Assembly (NCBI RefSeq): GCF_042926695.1
Contig: NZ_CP170642.1
Location: forward strand, 2,232,001-2,296,000
DNA length: 64,000 nucleotides
Direction of reading: 5' to 3'
Origin: Lonepinella koalarum
Lineage (GTDB): Bacteria > Pseudomonadota > Gammaproteobacteria > Enterobacterales > Pasteurellaceae
In this document: positions 8,231-16,631 of the stretch, piece by piece
How positions within the stretch are numbered: position 1 is the first letter of the stretch
Layout: each line of letters begins with the position of its first letter
The notes under the pieces: generated by a model
What the model was told of the DNA's origin: nothing
Databases searched by the model: none
The model's input: only the letters and a program-made list of their open reading frames with translations
Program-made: the position numbers and the translations under genes

Positions 8231-9490
8231 ATGAGTAAAAAAGCCTTTTATCAAGAACTGTATTTTCAAGTATTACTTGGCATTTTAGCTGGCATTGCGT
8301 TAGGTTACTTTATCCCTGATGTAGCCGTCACCCTTAAACCCTTAGGCGATGCATTTATCAAACTGATTGCCATGATTATTGGTCCGATTATTTTCTGTAC
8401 TATCGTGGTGGGTATTGCGGGCATGAAAGATATGAATGAACTCGGTAAAGTAGGCGGAAAAGCCTTAATTTATTTCTTTGTTATGTCCTTTATTGCTTTA
8501 GTGATTGGTTTATTATGGGGTCATCTTATTCAACCAGGAGCGGGTTTTAATATAGATCCTGCCACACTGGATACCAGTAGTTTAAGCAAATATACGGAAA
8601 GTGCTAAAAATGTGAATCTCGCTGATTTTGCCATGAATATTATTCCTTCTACCTTTGTAGGCGCATTTTCTTCAGGTAATGTATTGGCTATTTTATTAGT
8701 TTCCATTTTATTTGGTTACTCTTTATCCGTTATTGGTGATAAAGGAAAACCTGTTTACACCTTCATTGAAAGTATTTCTAAAGTATTTTTCCATAATGTT
8801 CATTTAATTTCAAAACTCTCTTCTATCGGGGCATTTGGGGCAATCACTTATACCGTGGGAGCTTATGGCTTAGAATCCTTATTACCATTAGCCAAATTAG
8901 TCTTTGGTTTTTATGCCTTATTAGTTGTGTTTGTTATTGTGGTTTATGGCATTATTGCCAAAATTTGTGGTGTTAATTTATTTGCCTATCTCAGTTTTAT
9001 TAAAGAAGAATTGCTGATTATTCTTGGTACAGGTTCTTCTTCCGTAGTTTTGCCACATATCATGGAAAAACTGGAAAAACTCGGTTGTCCAAAATCCGTC
9101 ATTTCTTTAGTAGTGCCATCAGGTTATTCCTTTAATTTAAATGGAACCAATCTCTATATGACCATGGCAATTATTTTTATTGCTCAAGCCACTAATATGG
9201 AACTTTCCTTTACTGATCAATTTATTTTATTAATTGTGGCAATGCTAACATCTAAAGGTGCAGCAGGTGTGAGTGGAGCAGCGTTTGTGATGTTAACCAG
9301 TACATTGATTGTACTTCCCGTTGTTCCGGTGGCTGGCATGGTTTTAATTTTGGGTATCCACCGTTTTGTAGGTACGGGATTAGCTATAGTTAATCTTATT
9401 GGACAAGGTGTTGCAACTATGGTGGTTTCTGTTTGGAATAAACAATTTAATAGAGAAATGATGAAACAAACGCTTACGGCGAAAAATTAA
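8231..9490 (+). CDS. Dicarboxylate/amino acid:cation symporter (DAACS family, DctA-like), altered binding site
   Basis: A 419-residue multi-span symporter of the DctA/GltP family. Visible are the N-terminal LYFQVLLGILAGIALGYF, the hairpin-1 segment GTGSSSVVLPHIMEKLEKLG (about 261-280), the TM7 motif PSGYSFNLNGTNLYMT (about 296-311) and hairpin 2 TSKGAAGVSGAAFVML. Two usual features differ: the NMDGT/NLDGT aspartate is Asn, and in TM8 the substrate-carboxylate arginine position aligns with Leu (HRFVGTGLAIVNL). The substrate may therefore not be an ordinary C4-dicarboxylate; from context PDC or oxalomesaconate is a guess. Confidence 0.8.
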   Translation: MSKKAFYQELYFQVLLGILAGIALGYFIPDVAVTLKPLGDAFIKLIAMIIGPIIFCTIVVGIAGMKDMNELGKVGGKALIYFFVMSFIALVIGLLWGHLIQPGAGFNIDPATLDTSSLSKYTESAKNVNLADFAMNIIPSTFVGAFSSGNVLAILLVSILFGYSLSVIGDKGKPVYTFIESISKVFFHNVHLISKLSSIGAFGAITYTVGAYGLESLLPLAKLVFGFYALLVVFVIVVYGIIAKICGVNLFAYLSFIKEELLIILGTGSSSVVLPHIMEKLEKLGCPKSVISLVVPSGYSFNLNGTNLYMTMAIIFIAQATNMELSFTDQFILLIVAMLTSKGAAGVSGAAFVMLTSTLIVLPVVPVAGMVLILGIHRFVGTGLAIVNLIGQGVATMVVSVWNKQFNREMMKQTLTAKN

Positions 9491-9505
9491 TCTAAGGAGA
9501 TTATA

Positions 9506-10933
9506 ATGAAAAGTAAAATTTGGAAACTTATTTTAATGGCAGCATTCCCCGTTATTTTCTGGTTTACTCCCCCACCAGATGGATTAACAGTGGAAGCATG
9601 GCGTTTATTGGGTTTTTATCTGTTAGCGATAGTTGGGTTAATTCTTCGCCCTTTTTCCGAACCTTTAGTGTTACTCAGTGCGGTGGCTTTTGCAGGCATT
9701 TTTTTAAATAACACCAAGGACTTATTAGTGGGTTATTCCAACACCACGATTTGGTTGGTTTTTTCTGCCTTTGCAATCAGTACCGCCTTTGTTAAAACCG
9801 GATTAGGCAAACGCATTGCTTATGTGATGATTCGTTCTTTTGGTAGCACGACCTTACGTTTGGGTTATGTCACCGCTTTTCTTGATTTTATTATTTCACC
9901 CGTCACGCCATCTAATACCGCACGTAGTGGTGGCATTGTTTTTCCCATTATCCATTCCGTGGCAAAAGCCTTAGGATCAGAACCGGGTGAAACCGCCAAA
10001 AAAGCGGGGAGTTATTTAATTATCAACACCTACTATACCATGAAAGTCACCAGTTTTATGTTTATTACTGCCATGGCACCTAATTTACTCACCGCCGATT
10101 TTATGAATAAAATTTTGGGTACGAATTTAAATTGGGGGAATTGGGCGGCAGGATTGGTTGTGCCGGGGTTGATTTTATTATTAATTTATCCTTTTATTGG
10201 TTATTATCTGGATAAACCTGAAATAAAACGGATTAATAACAAAGAAATTGCCCGTCAAGGTTTAGCGGAATTAGGCGTTATGCAACCTACGGAAAAATTG
10301 CTGATCGCGATTTTTATCTTAGCACTAGTGGGTTGGGCTGCACCGTCTTTACTGAGCTTAATTGGCATTAAATTTACTTTAAATGCCACCGCCGTTGCAT
10401 TGGTGGCAATGGTATTAGCCTTTTTATTTGGCGTGATTGGTTGGGGCGATATGTTAGCCAATAAAGCCGCTTGGAATACCTTAATCTGGTTCGGTGGTAT
10501 TATAGGTATGGCAACCGCACTGGATAAAGCAAAAATTTTTGATTGGTTGGCACACACAATCAGTACCAATGTGAGTTTTACATACAGCCCATTTACTGTG
10601 TTATGTATCCTTGGTTTTCTGAGTATTGTTGTTCGTTACTTTTTCGCTTCCGCCAGTTCTTATGTGGTTGCTATGTTGCCCGTATTTTTAACCATAGGTA
10701 AAGCCGCTGGAGCTGATCCAATGGCATTAGCCTTACTACTTGCTGGTACAAATTCCTTTGGCGGATTGGTCACGCACTACGGTGCCGGTGTTGCTCCAAT
10801 TTTATTTGGTGCTGGTTATAACAGTGTCACCAAATGGTGGATAAACGGTGCTATTATGGCATTCATTGGATTTATTGTATTTATTACTTTAGGTTATGCT
10901 TGGTGGGATTTAATCGGCTTGTTGCAATCTTAA
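9506..10933 (+). CDS. DASS-family anion:sodium symporter / carboxylate exchanger
   Basis: A 475-residue protein with about 12-14 hydrophobic segments of the divalent anion:Na+ symporter family (CitT, TtdT, plant 2-oxoglutarate/malate translocators). Signatures include NTTIWLVFSAFAISTAFVKTGLGKRIAY (in segments about 78-105) and the SNT motif SPVTPSNTARSGGIVFPI (about 133-150), which coordinates sodium and carboxylate in this family. It follows the DctA-like gene by 15 bp with its own AAGGAG site, so it is probably co-transcribed. It may exchange a tricarboxylate such as an oxalomesaconate isomer for an internal dicarboxylate; this is inference. Confidence 0.85.
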   Translation: MKSKIWKLILMAAFPVIFWFTPPPDGLTVEAWRLLGFYLLAIVGLILRPFSEPLVLLSAVAFAGIFLNNTKDLLVGYSNTTIWLVFSAFAISTAFVKTGLGKRIAYVMIRSFGSTTLRLGYVTAFLDFIISPVTPSNTARSGGIVFPIIHSVAKALGSEPGETAKKAGSYLIINTYYTMKVTSFMFITAMAPNLLTADFMNKILGTNLNWGNWAAGLVVPGLILLLIYPFIGYYLDKPEIKRINNKEIARQGLAELGVMQPTEKLLIAIFILALVGWAAPSLLSLIGIKFTLNATAVALVAMVLAFLFGVIGWGDMLANKAAWNTLIWFGGIIGMATALDKAKIFDWLAHTISTNVSFTYSPFTVLCILGFLSIVVRYFFASASSYVVAMLPVFLTIGKAAGADPMALALLLAGTNSFGGLVTHYGAGVAPILFGAGYNSVTKWWINGAIMAFIGFIVFITLGYAWWDLIGLLQS

Positions 10934-10938
10934 TGTAA

Positions 10939-10967
10939 AAAAGTGCGGTGTTTTTCACCGCACTTTT
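10939..10967. terminator. Bidirectional USS-pair terminator
   Basis: The arms AAAAGTGCGGTG and CACCGCACTTTT form a 12-bp stem around a TTTTT loop between two convergent genes. It should end both the transporter operon and talB, and also supplies two DNA uptake sequences. Confidence 0.8.
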
Positions 10968-10991
10968 CTCATCATATTTAATTTTAAATCA

Positions 10992-11945
10992 TTAAAGCTT
11001 GGCAGCTAACATGGCTTCCAATTTCTCAATATCTGCCGCAAATTTGCGGATACCTTCGGCAAGTTTTTCAACTGCCATTGGATCAGCGTTGTGTTGCCAG
11101 TAGAAATCCGCTTCTTTCAATGGTTCTGGGCGAGCTTTGACTTCACCTTTATAGTCTAATTTACGCGCTAAAGGTGCGGTGCTTTCTTGTAGCTCTTTTA
11201 ATAATGGTGGTGCAATGGTTAGTCGGTCGCAACCTGCCAGCTCAGTGATTTCGCCTACATTACGGAAACTCGCACCCATTACCACAGTTTTATAGCCATA
11301 TTGTTTGTAGTAGTTGTAAATTTCAGTGACAGAAACCACACCTGGATCTTCCGCTGGTGCGTATTCTTTTTTGTCAGAATTAGCTTTGTACCAGTCAAGA
11401 ATACGACCAACAAACGGTGAAATTAAGTAAACGCCTGCTTCGGCACAAGCACGAGCTTGCGCTTGGGAGAATAATAAGGTGAGGTTACAGTTGATGTTTT
11501 CTTTTTCTAAAATTTCCGCCGCACGGATACCTTGCCACGTGGAAGCGATTTTGATCAAAATACGATCATTGGCAATACCTGCTTCGTTGTAAAGACGAAT
11601 TAATTTGCGTGCTTTTTCAACGGTCGCTTCGGTATCATAAGAAAGACGAGCATCGACTTCAGTAGAAATACGTCCCGGTACCAGTTTTAAAATTTCTAAA
11701 CCGATATTTACCGCTAATTTGTCTTCGGCATCAATTAATTGTTGTGCTTTGTCATTGCTTTGTTGTTTTGCATAAGCAATGGCTTCATCAATTAATGGCG
11801 CATATTGTGGCAGTGCAGAAGCACTTAAAATTAATGATGGATTGGTCGTGGCATCCTGTGGTTTGTAAAGTTTCATAGCTTCGATATCGCCGGTGTCTGC
11901 TACTACTACAGTTACATTTTTTAAAGCGTCTAATTGCGTTGTCAT
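10992..11945 (-). CDS. talB: Transaldolase
   Basis: A full-length 317-residue class I transaldolase of the pentose phosphate pathway (sedoheptulose-7-P + glyceraldehyde-3-P to erythrose-4-P + fructose-6-P). The Schiff-base lysine lies in RILIKIASTWQGI (about 128-140); DATTNPSLIL (about 31-40) and NCNLTLLFSQAQARACAEAG (about 153-172) are diagnostic. It is transcribed alone, convergent with the carboxylate transporter, and starts at an ATG behind a GAGGT site. A near-consensus CRP site lies about 80 bp upstream. Confidence 0.97.
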   Translation of the reverse strand: MTTQLDALKNVTVVVADTGDIEAMKLYKPQDATTNPSLILSASALPQYAPLIDEAIAYAKQQSNDKAQQLIDAEDKLAVNIGLEILKLVPGRISTEVDARLSYDTEATVEKARKLIRLYNEAGIANDRILIKIASTWQGIRAAEILEKENINCNLTLLFSQAQARACAEAGVYLISPFVGRILDWYKANSDKKEYAPAEDPGVVSVTEIYNYYKQYGYKTVVMGASFRNVGEITELAGCDRLTIAPPLLKELQESTAPLARKLDYKGEVKARPEPLKEADFYWQHNADPMAVEKLAEGIRKFAADIEKLEAMLAAKL

Positions 11946-12026
11946 AATTTACCTCTGATTGATATTACTTACTCTGTTCAATTATCCATGATAAGTTGAT
12001 TAAATACCAGTTAAACGATTAAAAAC

Positions 12027-12042
12027 TGTGATCCAGATCACG
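12027..12042. promoter_or_regulatory. Predicted CRP-cAMP site between talB and mobB
   Basis: TGTGATCCAGATCACG matches the TGTGA-N6-TCACA consensus at nine of ten key bases. It is centred about 90 bp upstream of talB and about 108 bp upstream of mobB in their divergent gap, so it could act on either; talB is the more plausible target because it serves carbon metabolism. Confidence 0.6.
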
Positions 12043-12141
12043 GTTTTATAATGGAATTTATATGGTGAACTAAACTATAATACATTAAATGTAATATGAA
12101 AATATAAAAGCAACGATATAAACAATAGGTAATAGAAAAAA

Positions 12142-12636
12142 ATGATTCCCTTTCTTGGTATAACAGGTTATAGCGGCAGTGGTAAAACCACGTTATTAGA
12201 AAAATTATTGCCAAAATTAACCGCACTTGGTTTGAAAGTGGCGGTGATTAAGCATAGTCACCATAATGCTCAAGTGGATAAACCGGGGAAAGATAGTTGG
12301 CGAATGAAAGAAGCGGGAGCCAGTCAGGTGATTATAGCTTGTGATCAACGTTGGGCGTTAATGACTGAAACCATTGAACCAGTCTGTTTTGATTATTTAG
12401 TACAACAATTTGATCCGCAATTAACAGATTTAGTGTTAATTGAAGGTTTTAAACAAGAAGCTATCCCTAAAATTCTACTGCATAGAAAAGAGATGATTAA
12501 GCCTTTAGCAGAACAGGATCAACAGGTTATAGCCGTTGCTACGGATTATCCGATTGAAATCGATAAACCACAGTTAGACATTAATAATATTGATCAAATA
12601 GCCGAATTTATTTGGCATTATTTACGGAAAGATTAA
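12142..12636 (+). CDS. mobB: Molybdopterin-guanine dinucleotide biosynthesis adaptor MobB
   Basis: A 164-residue GTP-binding protein that supports attachment of GMP to molybdopterin by MobA for bis-MGD enzymes. The P-loop GYSGSGKTTLLEKLLP lies at about residues 8-23, followed by VAVIKHSHHNAQVDKPGKDSWRM typical of MobB and LTDLVLIEGFKQEAIPKI (about 94-111). Length fits. No mobA is nearby. It is followed one base later by an MFS gene, so the two are likely co-transcribed. Confidence 0.92.
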   Translation: MIPFLGITGYSGSGKTTLLEKLLPKLTALGLKVAVIKHSHHNAQVDKPGKDSWRMKEAGASQVIIACDQRWALMTETIEPVCFDYLVQQFDPQLTDLVLIEGFKQEAIPKILLHRKEMIKPLAEQDQQVIAVATDYPIEIDKPQLDINNIDQIAEFIWHYLRKD

Positions 12637-12637
12637 A

Positions 12638-14014
12638 ATGGAAAAGGCTGTTTCACCTCGATCACTCGCTTGGATTGCTGCCACCGCTTTTTTTATGCAA
12701 GCCTTGGATACCACCATACTCAATACGGCTTTACCCACCATTGCTACAGACTTACATCAATCACCATTACAAATGCAATTAGCGGTAATTAGTTATGCCT
12801 TGACGGTGGCATTATTTATTCCTATCAGCGGTTGGTTAGCGGATAAATACGGTACCTTGAATATTTTTCGCTTTGCAGTAACAATGTTTGTATTGGGATC
12901 GGTCAGTTGTGCTTTCTCAATGTCCTTAGAAATGCTGATTTTTTCTCGTATTTTACAAGGCTTTGGCGGTGCCATGATGATGCCTGTGGCTCGTCTTGCG
13001 ATTATTCGTACAGTACCTAAAAATGAGCTATTGCCAATTTGGAATTTAATGGCTATGGCAGGATTAACTGGTCCGATTATAGGTCCTATTTTAGGCGGTT
13101 GGTTGGTAACTTACGCTTCTTGGCACTGGATTTTTTTGATTAATATTCCTATTGGTTTAGTGGGAATTTTACTTTCTAGCTTTTTTATGCCTAATGTCAA
13201 AAATCAATTAAGTAAATTTGATTGGCAAGGGTTTTTGTTATTTGCAAGCGGTTTAGTTTGTGTTACGTTAGGATTGGATTTAATCAGTGAAACTTTTGTG
13301 GAAAAATGGCAAGCGAGTAGTGTTTTAGGTGTGGGGTGCTTATTTTTATTGGCTTATTATTTTTATGCTAAAGGCAAAAGTGAAGTGTTAATTCCATTAA
13401 GTTTATTTCAAGTTCGTACCTATAATCTCGGCTCATGGTCAAATTTATTTATTCGTCTATGCGGTTCAGGTATCCCATTTTTGTTACCATTAATGTTGCA
13501 AGTCTCTTTTCAATACAGTGCGGATTACGCCGGTTATATGGTGACCCCCATTGCTATTAGCTCATTAATTAGCAAGCCATTTATTCGCCCTTTATTAAAA
13601 TGGCTAGGCTACCGCAAATTATTAATGATCAATTCTTTATGTATGGCGGTTGCCGTTGGTTTAATGTGCCTTTTAACCATCAATACTCCATTATGGGCTT
13701 ATATTAGCTTATTATTCATTTATGGCATGATTTTATCTATTATGTTTACATCGGTGAATACGTTAACGGTTTCAGAATTAGATCACCATAATGCTAGTGC
13801 AGGTTCAACCATGTTAAGTGTGATTCAACAAGTCGGTATTGGTTTAGGTATTGCAGTTTCTGCTATTGCATTAAATTTTTACCGCAGTTTTGTCGCGCCA
13901 GAAATGTTACAACAAGCATTTAGTTATACCTTTTTAACCAGTTCTATTTTTGGTGTTATTTTATTTTTTATAGTGGCAAAATTGGATAAATCCGACGGGG
14001 AAAATTTACATTAA
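12638..14014 (+). CDS. MFS drug:H+ antiporter, DHA2 family (MdtD-like)
   Basis: A 458-residue, 14-segment major facilitator. Motif A is present in loop 2-3 (GWLADKYGTLNIF), the antiporter motif C in segment 5 (MAGLTGPIIGPILGGWL), and the start FFMQALDTTILNTALPTIA is characteristic of DHA2 pumps with motif D1. The overall pattern (YASWHWIFLINIPIGLVGILLS) resembles E. coli MdtD. The substrate is unknown. It starts one base after mobB ends. Confidence 0.85.
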   Translation: MEKAVSPRSLAWIAATAFFMQALDTTILNTALPTIATDLHQSPLQMQLAVISYALTVALFIPISGWLADKYGTLNIFRFAVTMFVLGSVSCAFSMSLEMLIFSRILQGFGGAMMMPVARLAIIRTVPKNELLPIWNLMAMAGLTGPIIGPILGGWLVTYASWHWIFLINIPIGLVGILLSSFFMPNVKNQLSKFDWQGFLLFASGLVCVTLGLDLISETFVEKWQASSVLGVGCLFLLAYYFYAKGKSEVLIPLSLFQVRTYNLGSWSNLFIRLCGSGIPFLLPLMLQVSFQYSADYAGYMVTPIAISSLISKPFIRPLLKWLGYRKLLMINSLCMAVAVGLMCLLTINTPLWAYISLLFIYGMILSIMFTSVNTLTVSELDHHNASAGSTMLSVIQQVGIGLGIAVSAIALNFYRSFVAPEMLQQAFSYTFLTSSIFGVILFFIVAKLDKSDGENLH

Positions 14015-14024
14015 GTAGGCTTAT

Positions 14025-14406
14025 ATGAATGATGAAAATGAAATCGTTAAATTGGATTTTAGTCCATTAATAAATGCAATTGAACGACTAAAAGAAGGTT
14101 TAATTCGTTATCAAACCGACATCAGCGATATTCAAATTCGTGATGGTTTAATCCAACGTTTTGAATTTACTTATGAATTAAGTCACAAAATGCTCAAACG
14201 TTATTTAGCCCAAATATCTCCAAATCCTGAGCAATATGACAGTATGTCTTTTCAGGATCTTATTCGCTCAGGTAATGAAAAAGGGTTATTACTTGGTGAG
14301 TGGAAAGATTGGAAAACCTATAGAGATGCGTTTAAGAACAAGTCATACTTATGATGAAGATGTCGCATTAAATGTGGTAGAGGGTATTCCACAATTTTTG
14401 CAATAA
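14025..14406 (+). pseudogene. HI0074-type nucleotidyltransferase substrate-binding (HEPN-like) protein, frameshifted at C-terminus
   Basis: The first 100 codons encode a helical protein of the HI0074 family (LDFSPLINAIERLKEGL, then LIQRFEFTYELSHKMLKRYL and LLGEWKDWKTYRDA), normally the partner of a small MNT nucleotidyltransferase. After YRDA the frame runs into a stop at 14352-14354. In the +1 frame the sequence continues as SHTYDEDVALNVVEGIPQFL to a stop at 14404-14406. A one-base shift near 14330 therefore breaks the gene right at the expected R-N-x-x-x-H segment. No MNT partner gene is next to it, so it looks like an orphan remnant. Confidence 0.8.
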
Positions 14407-14411
14407 GCGAT

Positions 14412-15377
14412 TTATTTAGTAGAACAATTAACAAAGGAATAAATACGATTTAACGCCGTATTTCTAATATCATCACATTCAAATAAAATTTCATGTTTTG
14501 CTCGCTCAATTTTCACTAATTTGCCTTGCGGTAAAAGTGTGATGAATTTAGCGATATTTTTATTGTCCACAATTTTTTCTTTTTCCGCTTGTAGTACTAA
14601 AACCGGAATTTCAATACGCGGCAAAATTTTAGGTAAGCGTTTAATCGCTTGTAAACATAAATGTACCCAACGGAAAGTGGGTCCACCGAGATGAATTTGT
14701 TTAAATTTCCGGTTAATACGGTTCATCCATTTCATACGAGTTTTACAAAAACTTAATTCATTATTTCTCAAATCAGCAGGTTGATAAACGGTTTTACCAA
14801 ATACATAACGTTCGCCAAATCCTAGCACCATCATTAGATTTAATAATATTTCATCACGTAACGGGTTTTTTAACGCAATAGCAAAGAAAGGCGAAGAAAA
14901 AACCGCACTTTTTATATGGTGATCATAGTTAGCTAAATAATAACTTGAGATTAAGCAGCCTAAAGAATGAGCTACAATATGTTGGCTTTGATAATCATAA
15001 AGTGCGGTGCTTTTTTCGATAATTTTTGCCATATCATCGCTGTAAAAACGAAATTCATCTAAATGCCCTTTGTCAGGATCTTTTAATAAACGCTGTGAGT
15101 AACCTTGTCCTCGGTGATCAAATAATAGCACATCATAACCTTGATGATAAAAGTCATAAGCGAGTTCTGTCCATTTTAAAATACTTTCAGCCCGTCCATT
15201 GACGAGAATAATCAGTTTTCGTTGGGCTGGATTTTGGTGGGTAAAATGACGATAGGCTAGCTGACAATGTCTTTTTCCAGCAATATATTGAATCGGAAAT
15301 TGTTGAGCAAAAGGATAAAGTTCAGTTAACGCAAATTGACAAAAATGGGGTTCTCTTTGCATAGTTTTTATAAACAC
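14412..15377 (-). CDS. pldB: Alpha/beta hydrolase, lysophospholipase L2 (PldB) type
   Basis: A 321-residue serine hydrolase with the nucleophile elbow AHSLG (about 136-140), an oxyanion segment VNGRAES, LFDHRGQGYSQRL (about 86-98) and the catalytic Asp/His regions LQAEKEKIVDNKNI and RAKHEILFE. These fit PldB-like lysophospholipases, which remove the remaining acyl chain from lysophospholipids at the inner membrane. The ATG at 15377 or the in-frame ATG five codons later could be used. It converges on the broken HI0074-like gene with a gap of only 5 bp. Confidence 0.82.
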   Translation of the reverse strand: MFIKTMQREPHFCQFALTELYPFAQQFPIQYIAGKRHCQLAYRHFTHQNPAQRKLIILVNGRAESILKWTELAYDFYHQGYDVLLFDHRGQGYSQRLLKDPDKGHLDEFRFYSDDMAKIIEKSTALYDYQSQHIVAHSLGCLISSYYLANYDHHIKSAVFSSPFFAIALKNPLRDEILLNLMMVLGFGERYVFGKTVYQPADLRNNELSFCKTRMKWMNRINRKFKQIHLGGPTFRWVHLCLQAIKRLPKILPRIEIPVLVLQAEKEKIVDNKNIAKFITLLPQGKLVKIERAKHEILFECDDIRNTALNRIYSFVNCSTK

Positions 15378-15410
15378 GTGGGGGCGAATATCGCCCCAAA
15401 AGTAATCATA

Positions 15411-16523
15411 TTAAACCAACTGTTTCAAAATACGGCGTACAGGCTCTGCTGCACCCCATAATAATTGGTCGCCCACGGTGAATGCCGCCAAATATTCAGG
15501 GCCCATGGCAAGTTTACGCAAACGCCCTACTGGCACGCTTAATGTACCTGTCACTTTCGCAGGGGTTAATTCACGCAAGGTGGTTTCTTTGTCGTTTGGA
15601 ATGACTTTCACCCATTCATTATGGCTTGCTAAAATTTGCTCAATTTCGCTTAATGGCAAGTCTTTTTTCAGTTTAATGGTGAACGCTTGGCTGTGGCAAC
15701 GCAATGCCCCGATACGCACGCATAAACCGTCCACAGGAATTGGGTTGTCGCTTAAGCCTAAAATTTTATTGGTTTCTGCATAACCTTTCCATTCTTCCTT
15801 GGTTTGTCCTGTTTCTGGTAACAGTTTGTCAATCCATGGAATTAAGCTACCGCCCAAGGCTGCCCCAAAGTTGTCTGTTGGAAAATCGTCTGCGCGCATT
15901 TTCGCGGTCACTTTACGTTCAATGTCTAAAATAGAGGAAGCAGGATCGGCAAGTTCGGCTTTCACGCTGTCTTCTAATTGACCCATTTGTACAAGCAACT
16001 CACGCATATTTTTCGCCCCGGCACCAGAAGCGGCTTGATAGGTGGCGACCGAAATCCATTCCACTAAATCTTTTTCAAACAAGCCACCAATCGCCATTAA
16101 CATTAGGCTTACGGTACAGTTACCGCCCACGAAAGTTTTAATGCCTTTTTTCAAGCCGTCAGTGATGACATGTTGGTTCACAGGGTCTAATACGATAATC
16201 GCATCATCTTGCATACGTAATGCAGATGCTGCATCCACCCAGTAACCGTCCCAACCGGTGGCTTTTAATTTTGGATAGACTTCATTGGTGTAATCACCGC
16301 CTTGACAGGTGACGATAATATCTAATTTTTTAAGTTCATCAATATCAAAGGCATTTTTCAATTCACCTGCATCTTTACCCGCAAACACAGGGGCTTTTTG
16401 CCCTGCTTGGGAAGTGGTGAAGAACACAGGGTTAAGATTGGCAAAATCGTTTTCCTGAACCATACGATCCATTAATACCGAGCCAACCATACCACGCCAA
16501 CCGATAAAACCGACATTTTTCAT
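15411..16523 (-). CDS. asd: Aspartate-semialdehyde dehydrogenase
   Basis: A full-length 370-residue enzyme. It reduces aspartyl phosphate to aspartate semialdehyde with NADPH, feeding lysine, diaminopimelate, threonine and methionine synthesis. The NADP-binding GWRGMVGSVLMDRM (about 8-21), the catalytic cysteine in VGGNCTVSLMLMAIGG (Cys near 135), ATYQAASGAGA (about 160-170) and RIGALRCHSQAF are all present. The upstream AAGGAAA ribosome site supports the ATG at 16523. Confidence 0.97.
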   Translation of the reverse strand: MKNVGFIGWRGMVGSVLMDRMVQENDFANLNPVFFTTSQAGQKAPVFAGKDAGELKNAFDIDELKKLDIIVTCQGGDYTNEVYPKLKATGWDGYWVDAASALRMQDDAIIVLDPVNQHVITDGLKKGIKTFVGGNCTVSLMLMAIGGLFEKDLVEWISVATYQAASGAGAKNMRELLVQMGQLEDSVKAELADPASSILDIERKVTAKMRADDFPTDNFGAALGGSLIPWIDKLLPETGQTKEEWKGYAETNKILGLSDNPIPVDGLCVRIGALRCHSQAFTIKLKKDLPLSEIEQILASHNEWVKVIPNDKETTLRELTPAKVTGTLSVPVGRLRKLAMGPEYLAAFTVGDQLLWGAAEPVRRILKQLV

Positions 16524-16631
16524 ATTTGCATTTCCTTTAAGTTATGTTGTGTTTGAAGTTTATAAAATTACAGATAAGCCTGATAAAATCAAGTGTTTTT
16601 CTAAAAAAAATCCTAAATTTAGCGTTAAATA

